NCBI RefSeq assembly: GCF_030067815.1
Contig: NZ_CP125968.1
Span: forward strand, 1,170,001-1,234,000
Direction of reading: 5' to 3'
DNA: 64,000 bases
Source: Sporosarcina thermotolerans
GTDB lineage: Bacteria > Bacillota > Bacilli > Bacillales_A > Planococcaceae
The translations under genes were made by a program, and so were the position numbers. The notes below the pieces were generated by a model. It ran no database searches. It was given only the letters and a program-made list of their open reading frames with translations, and had not been told where the DNA came from. Below are positions 1 through 9,254 of this stretch, one piece after another; the stretch's first letter is position 1; each line of letters opens with the position of its first letter.

Positions 1-84
1 CGCTCAAGAATCCATTGCCGTGCTCAAGAATTCATCCCCCACGCTCACGAATCGGCCCCCAACGCTCAAGCATCCCATCCCTGT
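1..84. repeat. Degenerate 21-bp tandem repeat array
   Basis: Four copies of a unit beginning CGCTCAAGAAT start at 1, 21, 42 and 63, followed by a C-rich tail (CCATTGCC, TCATCCCCC, CGGCCCCC, CCCATCC). The spacing is 20-21 bp. The array touches the window edge, so its true length is unknown. It lies about 115 bp before yebE and has no convincing reading frame. Function unknown; a second array with the same period but a different sequence lies at 34132. Confidence 0.7.
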
Positions 85-199
85 CCAAAACACCTCCGAT
101 TATCCACATCCTTCATAGTCCTCCACTATTAATTTCTTGAATTCTCCTGTATTGAGCGTTAAGATGAAGGTCATCCTAGAAGAAGGGGGTTGACGTATA

Positions 200-727
200 A
201 TGACTATGGTTCTTATCATTTTTGCAATTAACATCGTATATGTGACTTTCTTTACGGTCCGAATGATTCTTACTCTGAAAGGATATCGGTATATTGCGGC
301 TGTTGTAAGTATGGTTGAGGTCGTTATCTACATTGTCGGCCTTGGCTTAGTGTTAGATAATCTGAATGAAATACAAAATATCATTGCATATGCGGTCGGT
401 TACGGGATTGGTGTTATTATTGGTTCGAAGATTGAGGAAAAACTTGCCCTTGGTTATATTACCGTTAATGTGATCACTGCAGATGTGGATTATGAAATGC
501 CAAAATTATTACGTGAAAAAGGGTATGGTGTGACGGATTGGTCTGCGAATGGTTTGGAAGGCAGACGTTCTGCCATGCAGATTTTAACACCGCGAAAAGA
601 TGAATTGAAACTTTATGATACAATCAAACAGCTCGATCCGAAAGCATTCATTATTTCATATGAGCCAAAGACGATTCATGGTGGATTTTGGGTGAAGTCT
701 GTTAAGAGAGGAAAATTGTTTAAATGA
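200..727 (+). CDS. yebE: UPF0316 / DUF2179 membrane protein (YebE-like)
   Basis: Protein of 175 residues with three hydrophobic segments in the first ~85 residues (about 3-24, 32-52, 60-78), followed by a soluble C-terminal DUF2179-type domain (about 85-175). This is the UPF0316 architecture, and in B. subtilis the homologue yebE sits directly upstream of yebG and the pur operon, as here. The biochemical role is unknown; DUF2179 domains are often regulatory. A GGGGG-type ribosome binding site precedes the ATG. The stop overlaps the yebG start (ATGA), so the two are probably co-translated. Confidence 0.85.
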   Translation: MTMVLIIFAINIVYVTFFTVRMILTLKGYRYIAAVVSMVEVVIYIVGLGLVLDNLNEIQNIIAYAVGYGIGVIIGSKIEEKLALGYITVNVITADVDYEMPKLLREKGYGVTDWSANGLEGRRSAMQILTPRKDELKLYDTIKQLDPKAFIISYEPKTIHGGFWVKSVKRGKLFK

Positions 728-915
728 GTTCAAAGAAGAAAACGGTTTGGTTTGAAGTTGAAGAGGGCGAGACAGTTGCTGAATGCCTGCAACGTCTATC
801 AGCTGCCGGCTATTCCGTGGCTGGTCGAAAGGAAGAACCAGTTTTTAAGGAAGAGGCTGGAGAGTATGTCCCAATCCGTCAAATTATTAAATTCAAAGGG
901 ATTTTAAGTGAATAA
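724..915 (+). CDS. yebG: NETI-motif small protein (YebG-like)
   Basis: A 63-residue protein resembling the YebG family, found between yebE and purE in many Bacillales. The usual NETI signature near residue 15 reads GETV here, followed by the typical pattern [10 protein letters not shown] and an EEPVF segment. Function is unknown. It overlaps yebE by 4 bp and is followed at once by a strong hairpin terminator, so yebEG forms a two-gene unit separate from pur. Confidence 0.75.
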   Translation: MSSKKKTVWFEVEEGETVAECLQRLSAAGYSVAGRKEEPVFKEEAGEYVPIRQIIKFKGILSE

Positions 916-921
916 TTGTCT

Positions 922-968
922 AAAATACGAACGATGAATAAATGGAATTATTTATCGTTCGTATTTTT
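922..968 (+). terminator. Rho-independent terminator of yebEG (possible PurR operator)
   Basis: A long inverted repeat with arms AAATACGAACGAT and ATCGTTCGTATTT, AT-rich middle and a 3' T run, starting 7 bp after the yebG stop. The arms contain CGAAC/GTTCG, the core of the Bacillus PurBox, and the hairpin ends only about 3 bp before the pur -35 box. It may therefore double as PurR operator DNA. The terminator reading is secure; the operator reading is inference. Confidence 0.8.
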
Positions 969-970
969 TA

Positions 971-999
971 TTGACGTGGCTACTTTCAGTTGATATTAT
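971..999 (+). promoter_or_regulatory. Sigma-A promoter of the pur operon
   Basis: TTGACG (971-976) and TATTAT (994-999) are separated by exactly 17 bp. Transcription would start near 1006, about 11 nt before the guanine aptamer, giving a leader of about 245 nt before purE. Confidence 0.75.
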
Positions 1000-1016
1000 A
1001 AAGATAGTAATAGAAG

Positions 1017-1087
1017 ACCCACATATATGCTGAAGAATTGGCTTCAGCGTTTCTACCAGGACACCGTAATGTCTGGACTATGCGGGA
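1017..1087 (+). promoter_or_regulatory. Guanine-class purine riboswitch aptamer
   Basis: The conserved core is readable. P1 is CCCACAT (1018-1024) with ATGCGGG (1080-1086), one A-C mismatch. P2 is GCTGAAG/CTTCAGC (1029-1035, 1042-1048). J2/3 is TTTCTACC (1050-1057). P3 carries loop CCGTAAT (1064-1070). The ligand-pairing base in GGACTATG is C1078, the equivalent of C74 in the xpt aptamer, which specifies guanine or hypoxanthine rather than adenine. It precedes purE, as in other Bacillales. L2 (AATTGG) differs slightly from the usual GATATGG-type loop. Confidence 0.92.
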
Positions 1088-1162
1088 AAGCGAATTTAAG
1101 GATTTGGCGAAAGATGTGCCATTTTAAAATGTGTACATTCATCCTTATGCCATTTGAACATT

Positions 1163-1220
1163 ATCCTTGAATGAACTGCTTTCCATGTATGTGGAAAATA
1201 GTTTATTCAAGGATTTTTTT
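1163..1220 (+). terminator. Riboswitch expression platform: intrinsic terminator in the pur leader
   Basis: A long hairpin with arms ATCCTTGAATGAACT and AGTTTATTCAAGGAT, small inner stem TTTCCA/TGGAAA, and seven T residues. It lies about 75 nt after the aptamer and 30 nt before purE. Guanine binding stabilises P1 in this class and favours such a terminator, shutting off purE-D. Confidence 0.85.
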
Positions 1221-1250
1221 ATTTTATTGAAAAGAAGGAGAGAATTGTCT

Positions 1251-1740
1251 GTGGAACCGAAAATTGGCGTCATCATGGGAAGTAAAAGTGATTGGGAAAC
1301 GATGAAGCATCTTCTTGCGATATTTTGGATGAACTGAATGTGCTATATGAAAAGAAAGTGGTCTCAGCACACCGCACACCGGATTATATGTTTGAGTATG
1401 CGGAACAGGCGCAATATAGAGGAATAGAAGTCATTATCGCGGGAGCAGGCGGAGCTGCCCATCTTCCGGGGATGGTTGCTTCGAAGACTCTTTGCCGGTC
1501 ATCGGCGTTCCTGTTCAATCCAAAGCACTGAACGGAATGGACTCATTGTTATCAATTGTCCAGATGCCTGGTGGTGTTCCAGTCGCAACTGTGTCAATTG
1601 GCAAAGCAGGGGCAACGAATGCAGGACTACTTGCTGCCCAGTTTTTGGCGGTGCATGATACGGAACTACAGGCGAGACTCCAAGAACGTCGAGATAATAT
1701 GCGCGAAGCGGCATTGGAAAGCAGCGGTGAATTGGAATGA
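1251..1740 (+). CDS. purE: N5-carboxyaminoimidazole ribonucleotide mutase PurE (two frameshifts)
   Basis: PurE rearranges N5-CAIR to CAIR in purine synthesis, acting on the PurK product. The GTG start at 1251 follows AAGAAGGAG and gives [15 protein letters not shown], the typical nucleotide-binding N-terminus. The catalytic region SAHRTPD and the loop [13 protein letters not shown] are intact. The frame moves back one base near 1308 and again near 1487, each consistent with a missing base; corrected, the protein is about 163 residues, normal for the family. First gene of the riboswitch-controlled operon. The stop overlaps purK (ATGA). Confidence 0.9.
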
Positions 1741-2855
1741 AGACAATCTTACCAGGCCAGACAATTGGAATCATTGGTGGGGGACAGTTAGGCAGGATGA
1801 TGGGACTTGCAGCGAAAGAAGCGGGTTTTCGAATAGCTGTACTTGACCCTACGATGGATTCGCCTTGCGGACAGATCGCCGATATCCGGATAGTCGCTTC
1901 TTATAATGATGAGACGGCACTTGAAGAGCTTGGCGAAGTAAGTGATGTAATTACGTACGAGTTCGAGAATATTGATTATGTTGGCCTTAAACGTCTTAGC
2001 GAAATCGCTTATGTGCCACAAGGGGCTGAGCTTGTAAGAATCACCCAAAATAGGGCAACGGAAAAGGCGGAAATTAAGGCGTCAGGCGCTCCTGTAGCTA
2101 ACTATGTGACGGCTGAAACGTTTGAAGAGTTAAAAGGGAAAATAAATACAGTTGGTTTTCCTTGCATCGTTAAAACCGCTTTCGGCGGATATGATGGAAA
2201 AGGGCAAGTAAAGCTTAATTCACTAGAAGATATTAAAGAGGCGGAAAGTCTATTCGAACATTCAACATGCATAGCGGAAGCTTTCGTTCCATTCACTAAA
2301 GAGATTTCAGTCATCATTCAACGGAATCCGGAAGGGGAGTCGTACTGCCTGCCAATCGCTGAAAACATTCATAAACATCATATTTTACATGAATCAATTG
2401 TACCGGCAAGGGTGAGTTCCAAAGTAATTGGAAAAGCTGAAGAGGCGGCGAAGCAGATTGCTGACCACCTTGAGCTTGTAGGAACATTGGCGGTAGAAAT
2501 GTTTGTACTCGAAAATGATGAAATCATTATCAACGAACTGGCACCACGGCCGCATAATTCAGGGCATTACTCGATTGAGGCATGTAATGTTTCACAGTTC
2601 CATCAGCATGTCCGCGCAGTTTGCGGTTGGCCGCTTCGAAAGCCGAAGCTATGGGCACCGTCCATTATGGTGAATGTATTAGGTGAACATGTGGCTCCCC
2701 TTAAAAAAGTTATCGTGAACTATCCGGATTGGTCCGTTCATCTTTATGGAAAAGCGGAAGCGAAGGAAAAACGTAAGATGGGGCATGTCACAATCATGAC
2801 AGATGATATTGAGAAAACGTTACAAGATATAGATTCTACAGGCATTTGGGCTTAA
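1737..2855 (+). CDS. purK: N5-CAIR synthetase PurK (ATPase subunit)
   Basis: Intact 372-residue ATP-grasp enzyme that converts AIR, bicarbonate and ATP to N5-CAIR. Visible features are the N-terminal [11 protein letters not shown] dinucleotide-like fold, the ITYEFENID segment, the ATP-grasp region around GGYDGKGQ (about residue 145) and the C-terminal [13 protein letters not shown] signature. It overlaps purE. Unusually for a Bacillus-type pur operon, the next gene is purS: purB and purC, which normally follow purK, are absent. Confidence 0.95.
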   Translation: MKTILPGQTIGIIGGGQLGRMMGLAAKEAGFRIAVLDPTMDSPCGQIADIRIVASYNDETALEELGEVSDVITYEFENIDYVGLKRLSEIAYVPQGAELVRITQNRATEKAEIKASGAPVANYVTAETFEELKGKINTVGFPCIVKTAFGGYDGKGQVKLNSLEDIKEAESLFEHSTCIAEAFVPFTKEISVIIQRNPEGESYCLPIAENIHKHHILHESIVPARVSSKVIGKAEEAAKQIADHLELVGTLAVEMFVLENDEIIINELAPRPHNSGHYSIEACNVSQFHQHVRAVCGWPLRKPKLWAPSIMVNVLGEHVAPLKKVIVNYPDWSVHLYGKAEAKEKRKMGHVTIMTDDIEKTLQDIDSTGIWA

Positions 2856-2895
2856 TCAATCAAATTAATGCGATTTCAATTGGGAGGAAACCAAA

Positions 2896-3149
2896 ATGAC
2901 AAAAGTTAAAGTTTACGTAACATTACGCGAAAGTGTTGTAGATCCACAAGGCATTGCTGCACAGGAGGCACTACAAACGATGGGGTTTGACGAAGTGGAA
3001 AGCGTACGTATTGGAAGGCTGATTGAACTTGAACTTGCGGAACAGCCGCTGAAATCGAAACACGTGTGACGGAAATGTGCGATAAGCTTCTTGTCAATAA
3101 AGTGATTGAGAACTATAGCTTTGAAATCGGGGAGGTTGCGGGTAAATGA
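2896..3149 (+). CDS. purS: FGAM synthase subunit PurS (one frameshift)
   Basis: Small structural subunit (about 84 residues when corrected) that bridges PurL and PurQ in the FGAM synthase complex. It begins MTKVKVYVTLRESVVDPQG after a GGGAGG ribosome binding site, and contains GFDEVESVRIGRLIELEL as in the family. One base is missing near 3040, where ...ELAEQPLKSK should read on as ...TAAEIETRVTEMCDKLL. The C-terminus VIENYSFEIGEV is typical. The stop overlaps the purQ start. Confidence 0.9.
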
Positions 3150-3830
3150 GGTTCGCCATTTTAAGTTTTCCGGATCCAGTTGTGACGTGGATATGTTGCG
3201 TGCAGTGAGAGATGTTATCGGTGAGGGTGCTGAAATCGTCAGCCACACGGATGCTGTTTTGGAAAATTACGATGCTGTATTGATACCGACTGGAGCTTCT
3301 TATGGAGATTATTACGCCCAGGTGCGCTTGCACAAAGCTCTAAGTCGATTGCGAGTTTAAAAGCTTTTGCTGATTCCGGGAAATTAGTGCTTGGTGTAGG
3401 AAATGGCTTCCAAATCCTTGTTGAGGCGGGTATCCTACCAGGCGCATTCTTACGGAATAAAGGCTTAAAATTCAGAAGCGGTAAAGCGAAGCTTACTGTT
3501 CAAAATGCTTCGACCTATTTCACAAGCAACTATGAACAAGGTCAGTTACTTACAATTCCATTTGCCCATGAGTATGGCAATTATTATGTTGACTCGGATA
3601 CTGCCCAACTCTTAAAAGAGACGAACAGAATTGTATTTACATATGAAGATGGAAATGCGGATGGCAGTGTGGAAGAAATTGCCGGTGTGTTGAATGAAAG
3701 AGGCAATGTCCTTGGGATGATGCCGCTACCTGAACGGGCGGTCGAAGAAATTATCGGTGGAACGGACGGATTGCCTTTATTCCAATCAATCTTGAAGAAC
3801 TGGAGTGAGAACAATGTCAGCCATGCATGA
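3146..3830 (+). CDS. purQ: PurQ-like FGAM synthase subunit with degenerate glutaminase active site (two frameshifts)
   Basis: Position and sequence identify PurQ, the class I glutamine amidotransferase that feeds ammonia to PurL. Start ATG 3146 gives [17 protein letters not shown]; bases are missing near 3173 (CCGGGATCC read as CCGGATCC) and 3320 (TATTTACGC read as TATTACGC). The corrected length is about 228 residues. The active site is not preserved: the nucleophile Cys86 in GVCNGFQ is Gly (GGA at 3399-3401), the catalytic His in MMPHPERA is Leu (CTA at 3726-3728), the oxyanion motif PGGFS reads PTGAS, and IAHGEGN reads FAHEYGN. These substitutions need several base changes each and are not frameshift artefacts. 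The gene may serve only as a structural partner. It overlaps purL. Confidence 0.9.
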
Positions 3831-6044
3831 ACCTACAGCTCAGCAAATCAAAGATGAAAAATTATACCTTCAAATGGGGATGACCGATGAGGAGTTCGAA
3901 CGTGCGGTTGGCATGATTGGACGTCTTCCAAATTACACGGAAACAGGTTTGTTCTCTGCTATGTGGTCTGAGCATTGTTCATATAAAAGCTCGAAGCCGG
4001 TATTGCGCAAATTCCCGACAGAAGGGGCACGTGTCTTGCAAGGTCCTGGGGAAGGTGCAGGAATCGTCGATATCGGGGATAATCAGGCGGCAGTATTCAA
4101 AATGGAATCGCATAACTCCCCTTCAGCAATCGAGCCATTCATCGGCGCAGCGACTGGTGCTGGCGGAATCATTCGTGACGTTTTCTCGATGGGTGCCCGT
4201 CCGGTTGCACTCGTCAACTCGATGCGTTTCGGTGATTTGTCTGATGCACGTGATCGTTATTTATTTGAACAGGCGGTTGCGGGGATTGCAAGCTATGGGA
4301 ATACAATCGGGATTCCGACAGTGGCTGGGGAAGTGCAGTTTGATAATAGCTATTCGAAGCGCCCGCTTGTCAATGCGATGGCTGTTGGTTTATTGAATCA
4401 TGAGGATATCCAGAAAGGTATCGCTTCTGGTGTCGGCAATACAGTATTGTATGTCGGTGCGAAAACGGGGCGTGATGGAATCCATGGTGCGACGATGTCT
4501 TCGTCCGAGGTTGCTGTTGAGAAGAAGCGGAACTTCCAGTAATGCAGGCGGGAGATCCTTATCTTGAAAAGTTGCTGATGGAAGCATGTCTTGAGCTTGT
4601 TAAATCTGATGCGTTAATCGGAATCCAAGACATGGGTGCCGCTGGTCTTACTTCATCTTCAGCGGAAATGGCTTCGAAAGCGGGATATGGCGTGGAATTA
4701 AATTTGGATCTTGTTCCGCAACGTGAAGAAGGAATGACAGCTTATGAAATGATGCTTTCCGAATCACAGGAGCGCATGCTTGTTGTTGTAAAGCATGGCC
4801 GTGAAGATGAAATCATCGATCTATGTAAGAAGTATGGTCTTGAAGCGGTAGCAATCGGTAAAGTAACAGACGATAAAATGCTTCGTCTTGTTCATAAAGG
4901 TGAGGTTGTAGCGGAAATTTCAGCGGATATCCTTGCTGAAGATGCACCGGTTTATCATAAAGTTTCCGAGGAGCCTGCGTATTTCCGTGAGTTCCAGCGA
5001 ATCGAGAATACTGAACCGGCAGTCGAAGATTTAAAAGCGACGTTGACGGCATTGTTGCAGCGTCCAACGATTGCTTCGAAGGAATGGGTTTATAATCAAT
5101 TCGATTCCCAAGCACGCTCAAATACAGTCGTTGCACCAGGTTCTTCTGCAGGAGTCATCCGTGTGCAAGGAACGAATAAGGGACTTGCGATGACGGCAGA
5201 TTGCAACTCACGCTATATCTATCTTGACCCGGAAACGGGCGGAAAGATTGCTGTTGCTGAAGGAGCACGGAATCTTGTCTGCTCAGGTGCAGAGCCAATT
5301 GCAGCGACAGATTGCCTAAATTTCGGCAGCCCGGATAAGCCGGAAGTATTCTGGCAAATTGAGAAATCCGCAGATGGCATTTCTGAAGCTTGTCGTACAT
5401 TGAATGCGCCAATTATCGGAGGTAACGTATCGATGTCGAATGAAGTGAATGGCGTACCAGTTTACCCAACGCCGACAATGGGCTTGGTCGGAATCGTTCA
5501 TGATCTTCAGCAAGTGACGACAACTGAGTTCAAGCAAGCAGGCGACGCAATTTATTTGATTGGTGAGACGGCAACTGAATTTGGTGGTAGCGAGCTTCAG
5601 CAAATGGTGGAAGGCAAGATTTTCGGTAAGGTTCCTGCTATTGATCTTGAAGTGGAATCTGCACGCCAAAAAGCATTGCTAAAAGCGATTCAAAGCAAGT
5701 TAGTCCAATCGGCTACAGACTTGTCTGAAGGTGGCTTTGCAATTGCTCTTTGTGAGAAGGCGTTCGATGCAGATGGACTTGGTGCTGAAGTGACTATTTC
5801 AGGTTCAGCGGTAACTGCTTTATTCAGCGAAACACAATCTCGGTTCCTTGTAACAGTAAAAGAAGAGCTTACGACTGCTTTTGATGCACTTGTACAAGAT
5901 GCAGTGAAAATCGGTACGGTTACAAATGAAGAGAAAATCGTCATAAAAGGCGATAACAATACTGTTTTAATTGACGGGACGGTGGAAGAATTCCGTTCTG
6001 CTTGGAAAGGGGCAATTCCATGCTTGCTGAACTCAGAGGCCTAA
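3814..6044 (+). CDS. purL: FGAM synthase large subunit PurL (one frameshift)
   Basis: Converts FGAR, ATP and ammonia or glutamine to FGAM with PurS and PurQ. Corrected length is 743 residues, as in B. subtilis. Family signatures are [11 protein letters not shown] (with the conserved His), [64 protein letters not shown] and the second AIRS-like half with [11 protein letters not shown]. The frame slips once near 4517 (missing base before GAAGAAGCG). Odd residues at normally conserved places: ESHNSPSA for ESHNHPSA (TCC at 4117-4119), EPFIGA for EPYQGA, PTVAGEV for PTVGGEV and GNVSMSNE for GNVSLYNE. ATG 3814 was chosen for its homology to the B. subtilis start. Confidence 0.93.
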
Positions 6045-7446
6045 ACGAGGAATGTGGCGTATTCGGCATTTGGGGCCATGAAGAGGCGTCACAACTCACG
6101 TATTACGGCTTGCATGCGTTACAGCATCGCGGGCAGGAAGGTGCCGGGATTGCGACGAAGAATGGTAAAGGGTTGTTAGTGAAGAAAGGCGAAGGCCTTG
6201 TTAATGAAGTGTTTTCCGGTGACTCACTTAAAGGATTGACAGGTAATAGCGCAATTGGGCAAGTTAGGTACACGACTGAAGATGGAAGGGGAGCGGAGAA
6301 TGTGCAGCCGCTCGTCTTCCGTTCTACGACGGGCAGCATGGCGATTGCGCATAACGGGAACTTGATCAATGCGCAGGAATTAAAAGAAAGCCTCGAAAAG
6401 CAAGGGAGCATTTTTCAAACGACTTCCGATACGGAAGTGCTGGCGCATTTAATCAAAAAGAGTGCCGGAGGAGCGTTAACACAGCGGGATCGTGTGAAAA
6501 AGGCGCTTTCGATGTTAAAAGGAGCCTTCGCATTCGTATTGTTGACGGAAGAAGGGCTAATGGTCGCACAGGATCCAAATGCAATGCGGCCGCTATCTCT
6601 CGGGAAGTTGGGAGATGCGTGGGTAGTTGCATCCGAGACTTGTGCGTTTGATTTGATTGGCGCAGAAACGATTCGGTCGGTAGAGCCTGGTGAATTGATC
6701 ATTATTAATAATAAAGGCTTGCAATCTGATCGATTTGCCGAGGCGGGAGATCGTGCGATGTGTTCAATGGAATATGTCTATTTTTCGAGACCCGATTCAG
6801 ATATCGACGGCATTAATATCCATATGGCACGGAAACGATGTGGGAAACAACTCGCAAAGGAAGTTCAGATCGAAGCGGACGTCGTTACGGGCGTTCCCGA
6901 TTCAAGTATTTCGGCGGCTATCGGATTCTCCGAGGAAAGCGGAATTCCTTATGAATTAGGATTGATTAAAAATAGATATGTCGGCAGAACATTCATCCAA
7001 CCGACACAGGCGATGCGTAGAGAGGCGTAAAGCTAAAGCTTTCGCCGGTACAACAAGTTGTCGCAGGAAAACGAGTCGTCATGGTGGATGATTCGATAGT
7101 CCGAGGGACGACGTCGAAACGGATTGTCAAAATGTTAAGGGATGCAGGGGCAACGGAAGTACATGTCGTTATTGCAGCACCTCCATTGGTCAGTCCTTGC
7201 TTTTATGGCGTAGACATCAGTACGGATTCGGACTTGATAGCAACCGGGCGTTCTGTCGAGGAAGTCCGTGACTTGATTGCTGCTGATTCGCTGACGTTCC
7301 TTTCAGCGGAAGGAATGTTAAAGGCAATCGGTAGATCTCCTGAAATGAAGAACTGCGGACAATGCCTCGCTTGTTTTACAGGCGAATACCCGACGGAGAT
7401 TTATGCGGACACAGTATTGCCGCATGAAAAAGAACTTTCGCGATAA
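6020..7446 (+). CDS. purF: Glutamine PRPP amidotransferase PurF (one frameshift)
   Basis: First committed enzyme of purine synthesis, making phosphoribosylamine from PRPP and glutamine. The ATG at 6020 gives an 11-residue propeptide [11 protein letters not shown] before catalytic Cys12 of CGVFGIWGH. The Ntn glutaminase part shows [10 protein letters not shown] and AHNGNL; the phosphoribosyltransferase part shows the PRPP loop [14 protein letters not shown]. Cysteines in CSMEY and NCGQCLACF match the 4Fe-4S ligands of the Bacillus enzyme. One G is missing near 7026 (REGVK read as REA-stop). It overlaps the end of purL. Glutaminase residues are intact here, unlike PurQ. Confidence 0.95.
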
Positions 7447-7565
7447 GAAGTGAGTGCGCGCTAAATTCTCGTTTGCTTCGGGAAAGTTCTTATTACTCAT
7501 TTATTTTAAAACAGCTGCATTCATTTACGAAAAAAAGCACATTCATTCTCAAAGGAGGACATTCC

Positions 7566-8623
7566 ATGTCAAAGGCGTATGAAAAGGCGGGAGTCAATAT
7601 TGAAGCGGGCTACGAATCGGTGGAACGCATGAAATCACATGTCGCACGCACGGCACGTAAGGGTGTCGCAGGAGCGTTTGGCGGTTTCGGAGGGATGTTC
7701 GATCTTTCGGAACTTAACTATAAAGAGCCGGTTTTAATTTCCGGAACAGATGGCGTCGGTACAAAATTGAAATTGGCGTTTCTTGCGGATAAGCATGACA
7801 CAATCGGTATCGACTGCGTCGCGATGTGTGTGAACGATATTGTCGCGCAAGGGGCAGAACCACTATACTTCTTGGATTATATCGCACTTGGCAAGGCCGT
7901 TCCTGAGAAAGTCGAAGCGATTGTCAAAGGAATTGCGGACGGTTGCGTGCAGTCGGGAGCAGCGTTGATCGGCGGAGAGACGGCTGAAATGCCAGGACTT
8001 TACTATGTCGAGGAATATGATTTAGCAGGATTTGCAGTAGGTGCTTGCGAAAAAAGTAAAGTCGTAACCGGTGAAAAAGTGGCTGAAGGGGATGTTCTTG
8101 TCGGAATCTCTTCAAGCGGCATCCATTCAAATGGTTTTTCACTGTTCGAAAAATCGTTTTAGAAGATCAAGGATATGCGATTGACGACTATATTGCTGGC
8201 TTTGAGGAACTTGGAAAGGTAGGACAGGCATTGCTTGAACCTACAAAGATTTATGCAAAGCCAGTCATGCAAATTCACGAAGAACTTGACGTCCATTCAA
8301 TGGGCCATATAACGGGTGGAGGTTTCTATGAAAATCTTCCAAGAATGTTTGGGGAAGGCTTTGGAGTGGAGATCAATCTTGGGTCATGGCCTGTACTCCC
8401 AGTTTTCAAAATGCTGAAAGCAAAAGGCGAACTGTCTGATAAAGATCTGTATAGCGTTTTCAATATGGGTATCGGGTTTGTCATCGCCCTTCCGGCGGAT
8501 CAGGCGAAGCGTGCAATCCAGATTGCGGCTGAGCACAATGAAGAAGCGTTTGAAATTGGTCATGTCGTTCGCGGAACGGGAGTCATATTCAACGGGGACC
8601 ATGACGGGAGTCTTGCAGAATGA
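7566..8623 (+). CDS. purM: AIR synthetase PurM (one frameshift)
   Basis: Cyclises FGAM to AIR with ATP. ATG 7566 follows AAAGGAGG. Signatures: [55 protein letters not shown] (in two parts), GGETAEMPG and [12 protein letters not shown], then [14 protein letters not shown]. One T is missing near 8151 (CTGTTTCG read as CTGTTCG), after which the correct frame continues [12 protein letters not shown] to the end. Corrected length about 353 residues. The 120 bp upstream show no gene. The stop overlaps purN (ATGA). Confidence 0.95.
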
Positions 8624-9210
8624 CTGGTAAAACAAAGATAGCTATTTTCGCATCCGGTAGCGGTAGCAATTTTGCTGCACTTGAGATTGCATGCCGTGAA
8701 GGGGAATTGGATGCGGAAATCGTACTAGTCATGACTGATAAACCCGCTTCCTTCGTTGTAGAACGGGCGAGGCAAGCGGATATACGGGCTGTCGCTTTGG
8801 AGCAGAATGCATTCCCTTCAAAGCGAGAATTTGAAGAAGCCCTTATAGCCATTTTACAAGAAGCGGGCGTTGAATGGATTGTGCTGGCAGGTTATATGAG
8901 GCTGATTGGCCCAACATTGCTTGACGCTTATCCTTCACGTATTGTCAATATCCATCCCTCTTTGCTGCCGTCATTCCCGGGTAAGGACGCTATCGGTCAA
9001 GCGATTGCACACGGTGTAAAAGTGACCGGGGTCACCGTCCATCTTGTAGATGAAGGAATGGATACCGGCCCAATTTTGGCGCAAGCCGCAGTCCGGGTAG
9101 TGGAAGGTAATCCTGAAATGACCGCGCAAGCAATACATGCCGTTGAACACGTCATCTATAAAGAGGCGTTACAGTCATTGTTCACCAGTGAAATGAAGTG
9201 TAAAGCTTGA
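8620..9210 (+). CDS. purN: GAR transformylase PurN
   Basis: Intact 196-residue 10-formyl-THF-dependent glycinamide ribonucleotide formyltransferase. N-terminal IAIFASGSGSNFAAL is the phosphate-binding loop. Catalytic Asn and His are in VNIHPSLLPSFPG, and the catalytic Asp is in LVDEGMDTGPI. It overlaps purM by 4 bp, and purH follows after 44 bp. Confidence 0.95.
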   Translation: MTGKTKIAIFASGSGSNFAALEIACREGELDAEIVLVMTDKPASFVVERARQADIRAVALEQNAFPSKREFEEALIAILQEAGVEWIVLAGYMRLIGPTLLDAYPSRIVNIHPSLLPSFPGKDAIGQAIAHGVKVTGVTVHLVDEGMDTGPILAQAAVRVVEGNPEMTAQAIHAVEHVIYKEALQSLFTSEMKCKA

Positions 9211-9254
9211 ATTCACTTGCAACAGTTTATTATAAAAATCGGAGGTAACCACTC

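Noticed and set aside
1251..1740. Calling purE and the other frame-broken genes pseudogenes
   Set aside because: All breaks are one- or two-base losses, many in homopolymers, and hit essential genes; catalytic residues are intact in nearly all. Sequencing error is the simpler reading.
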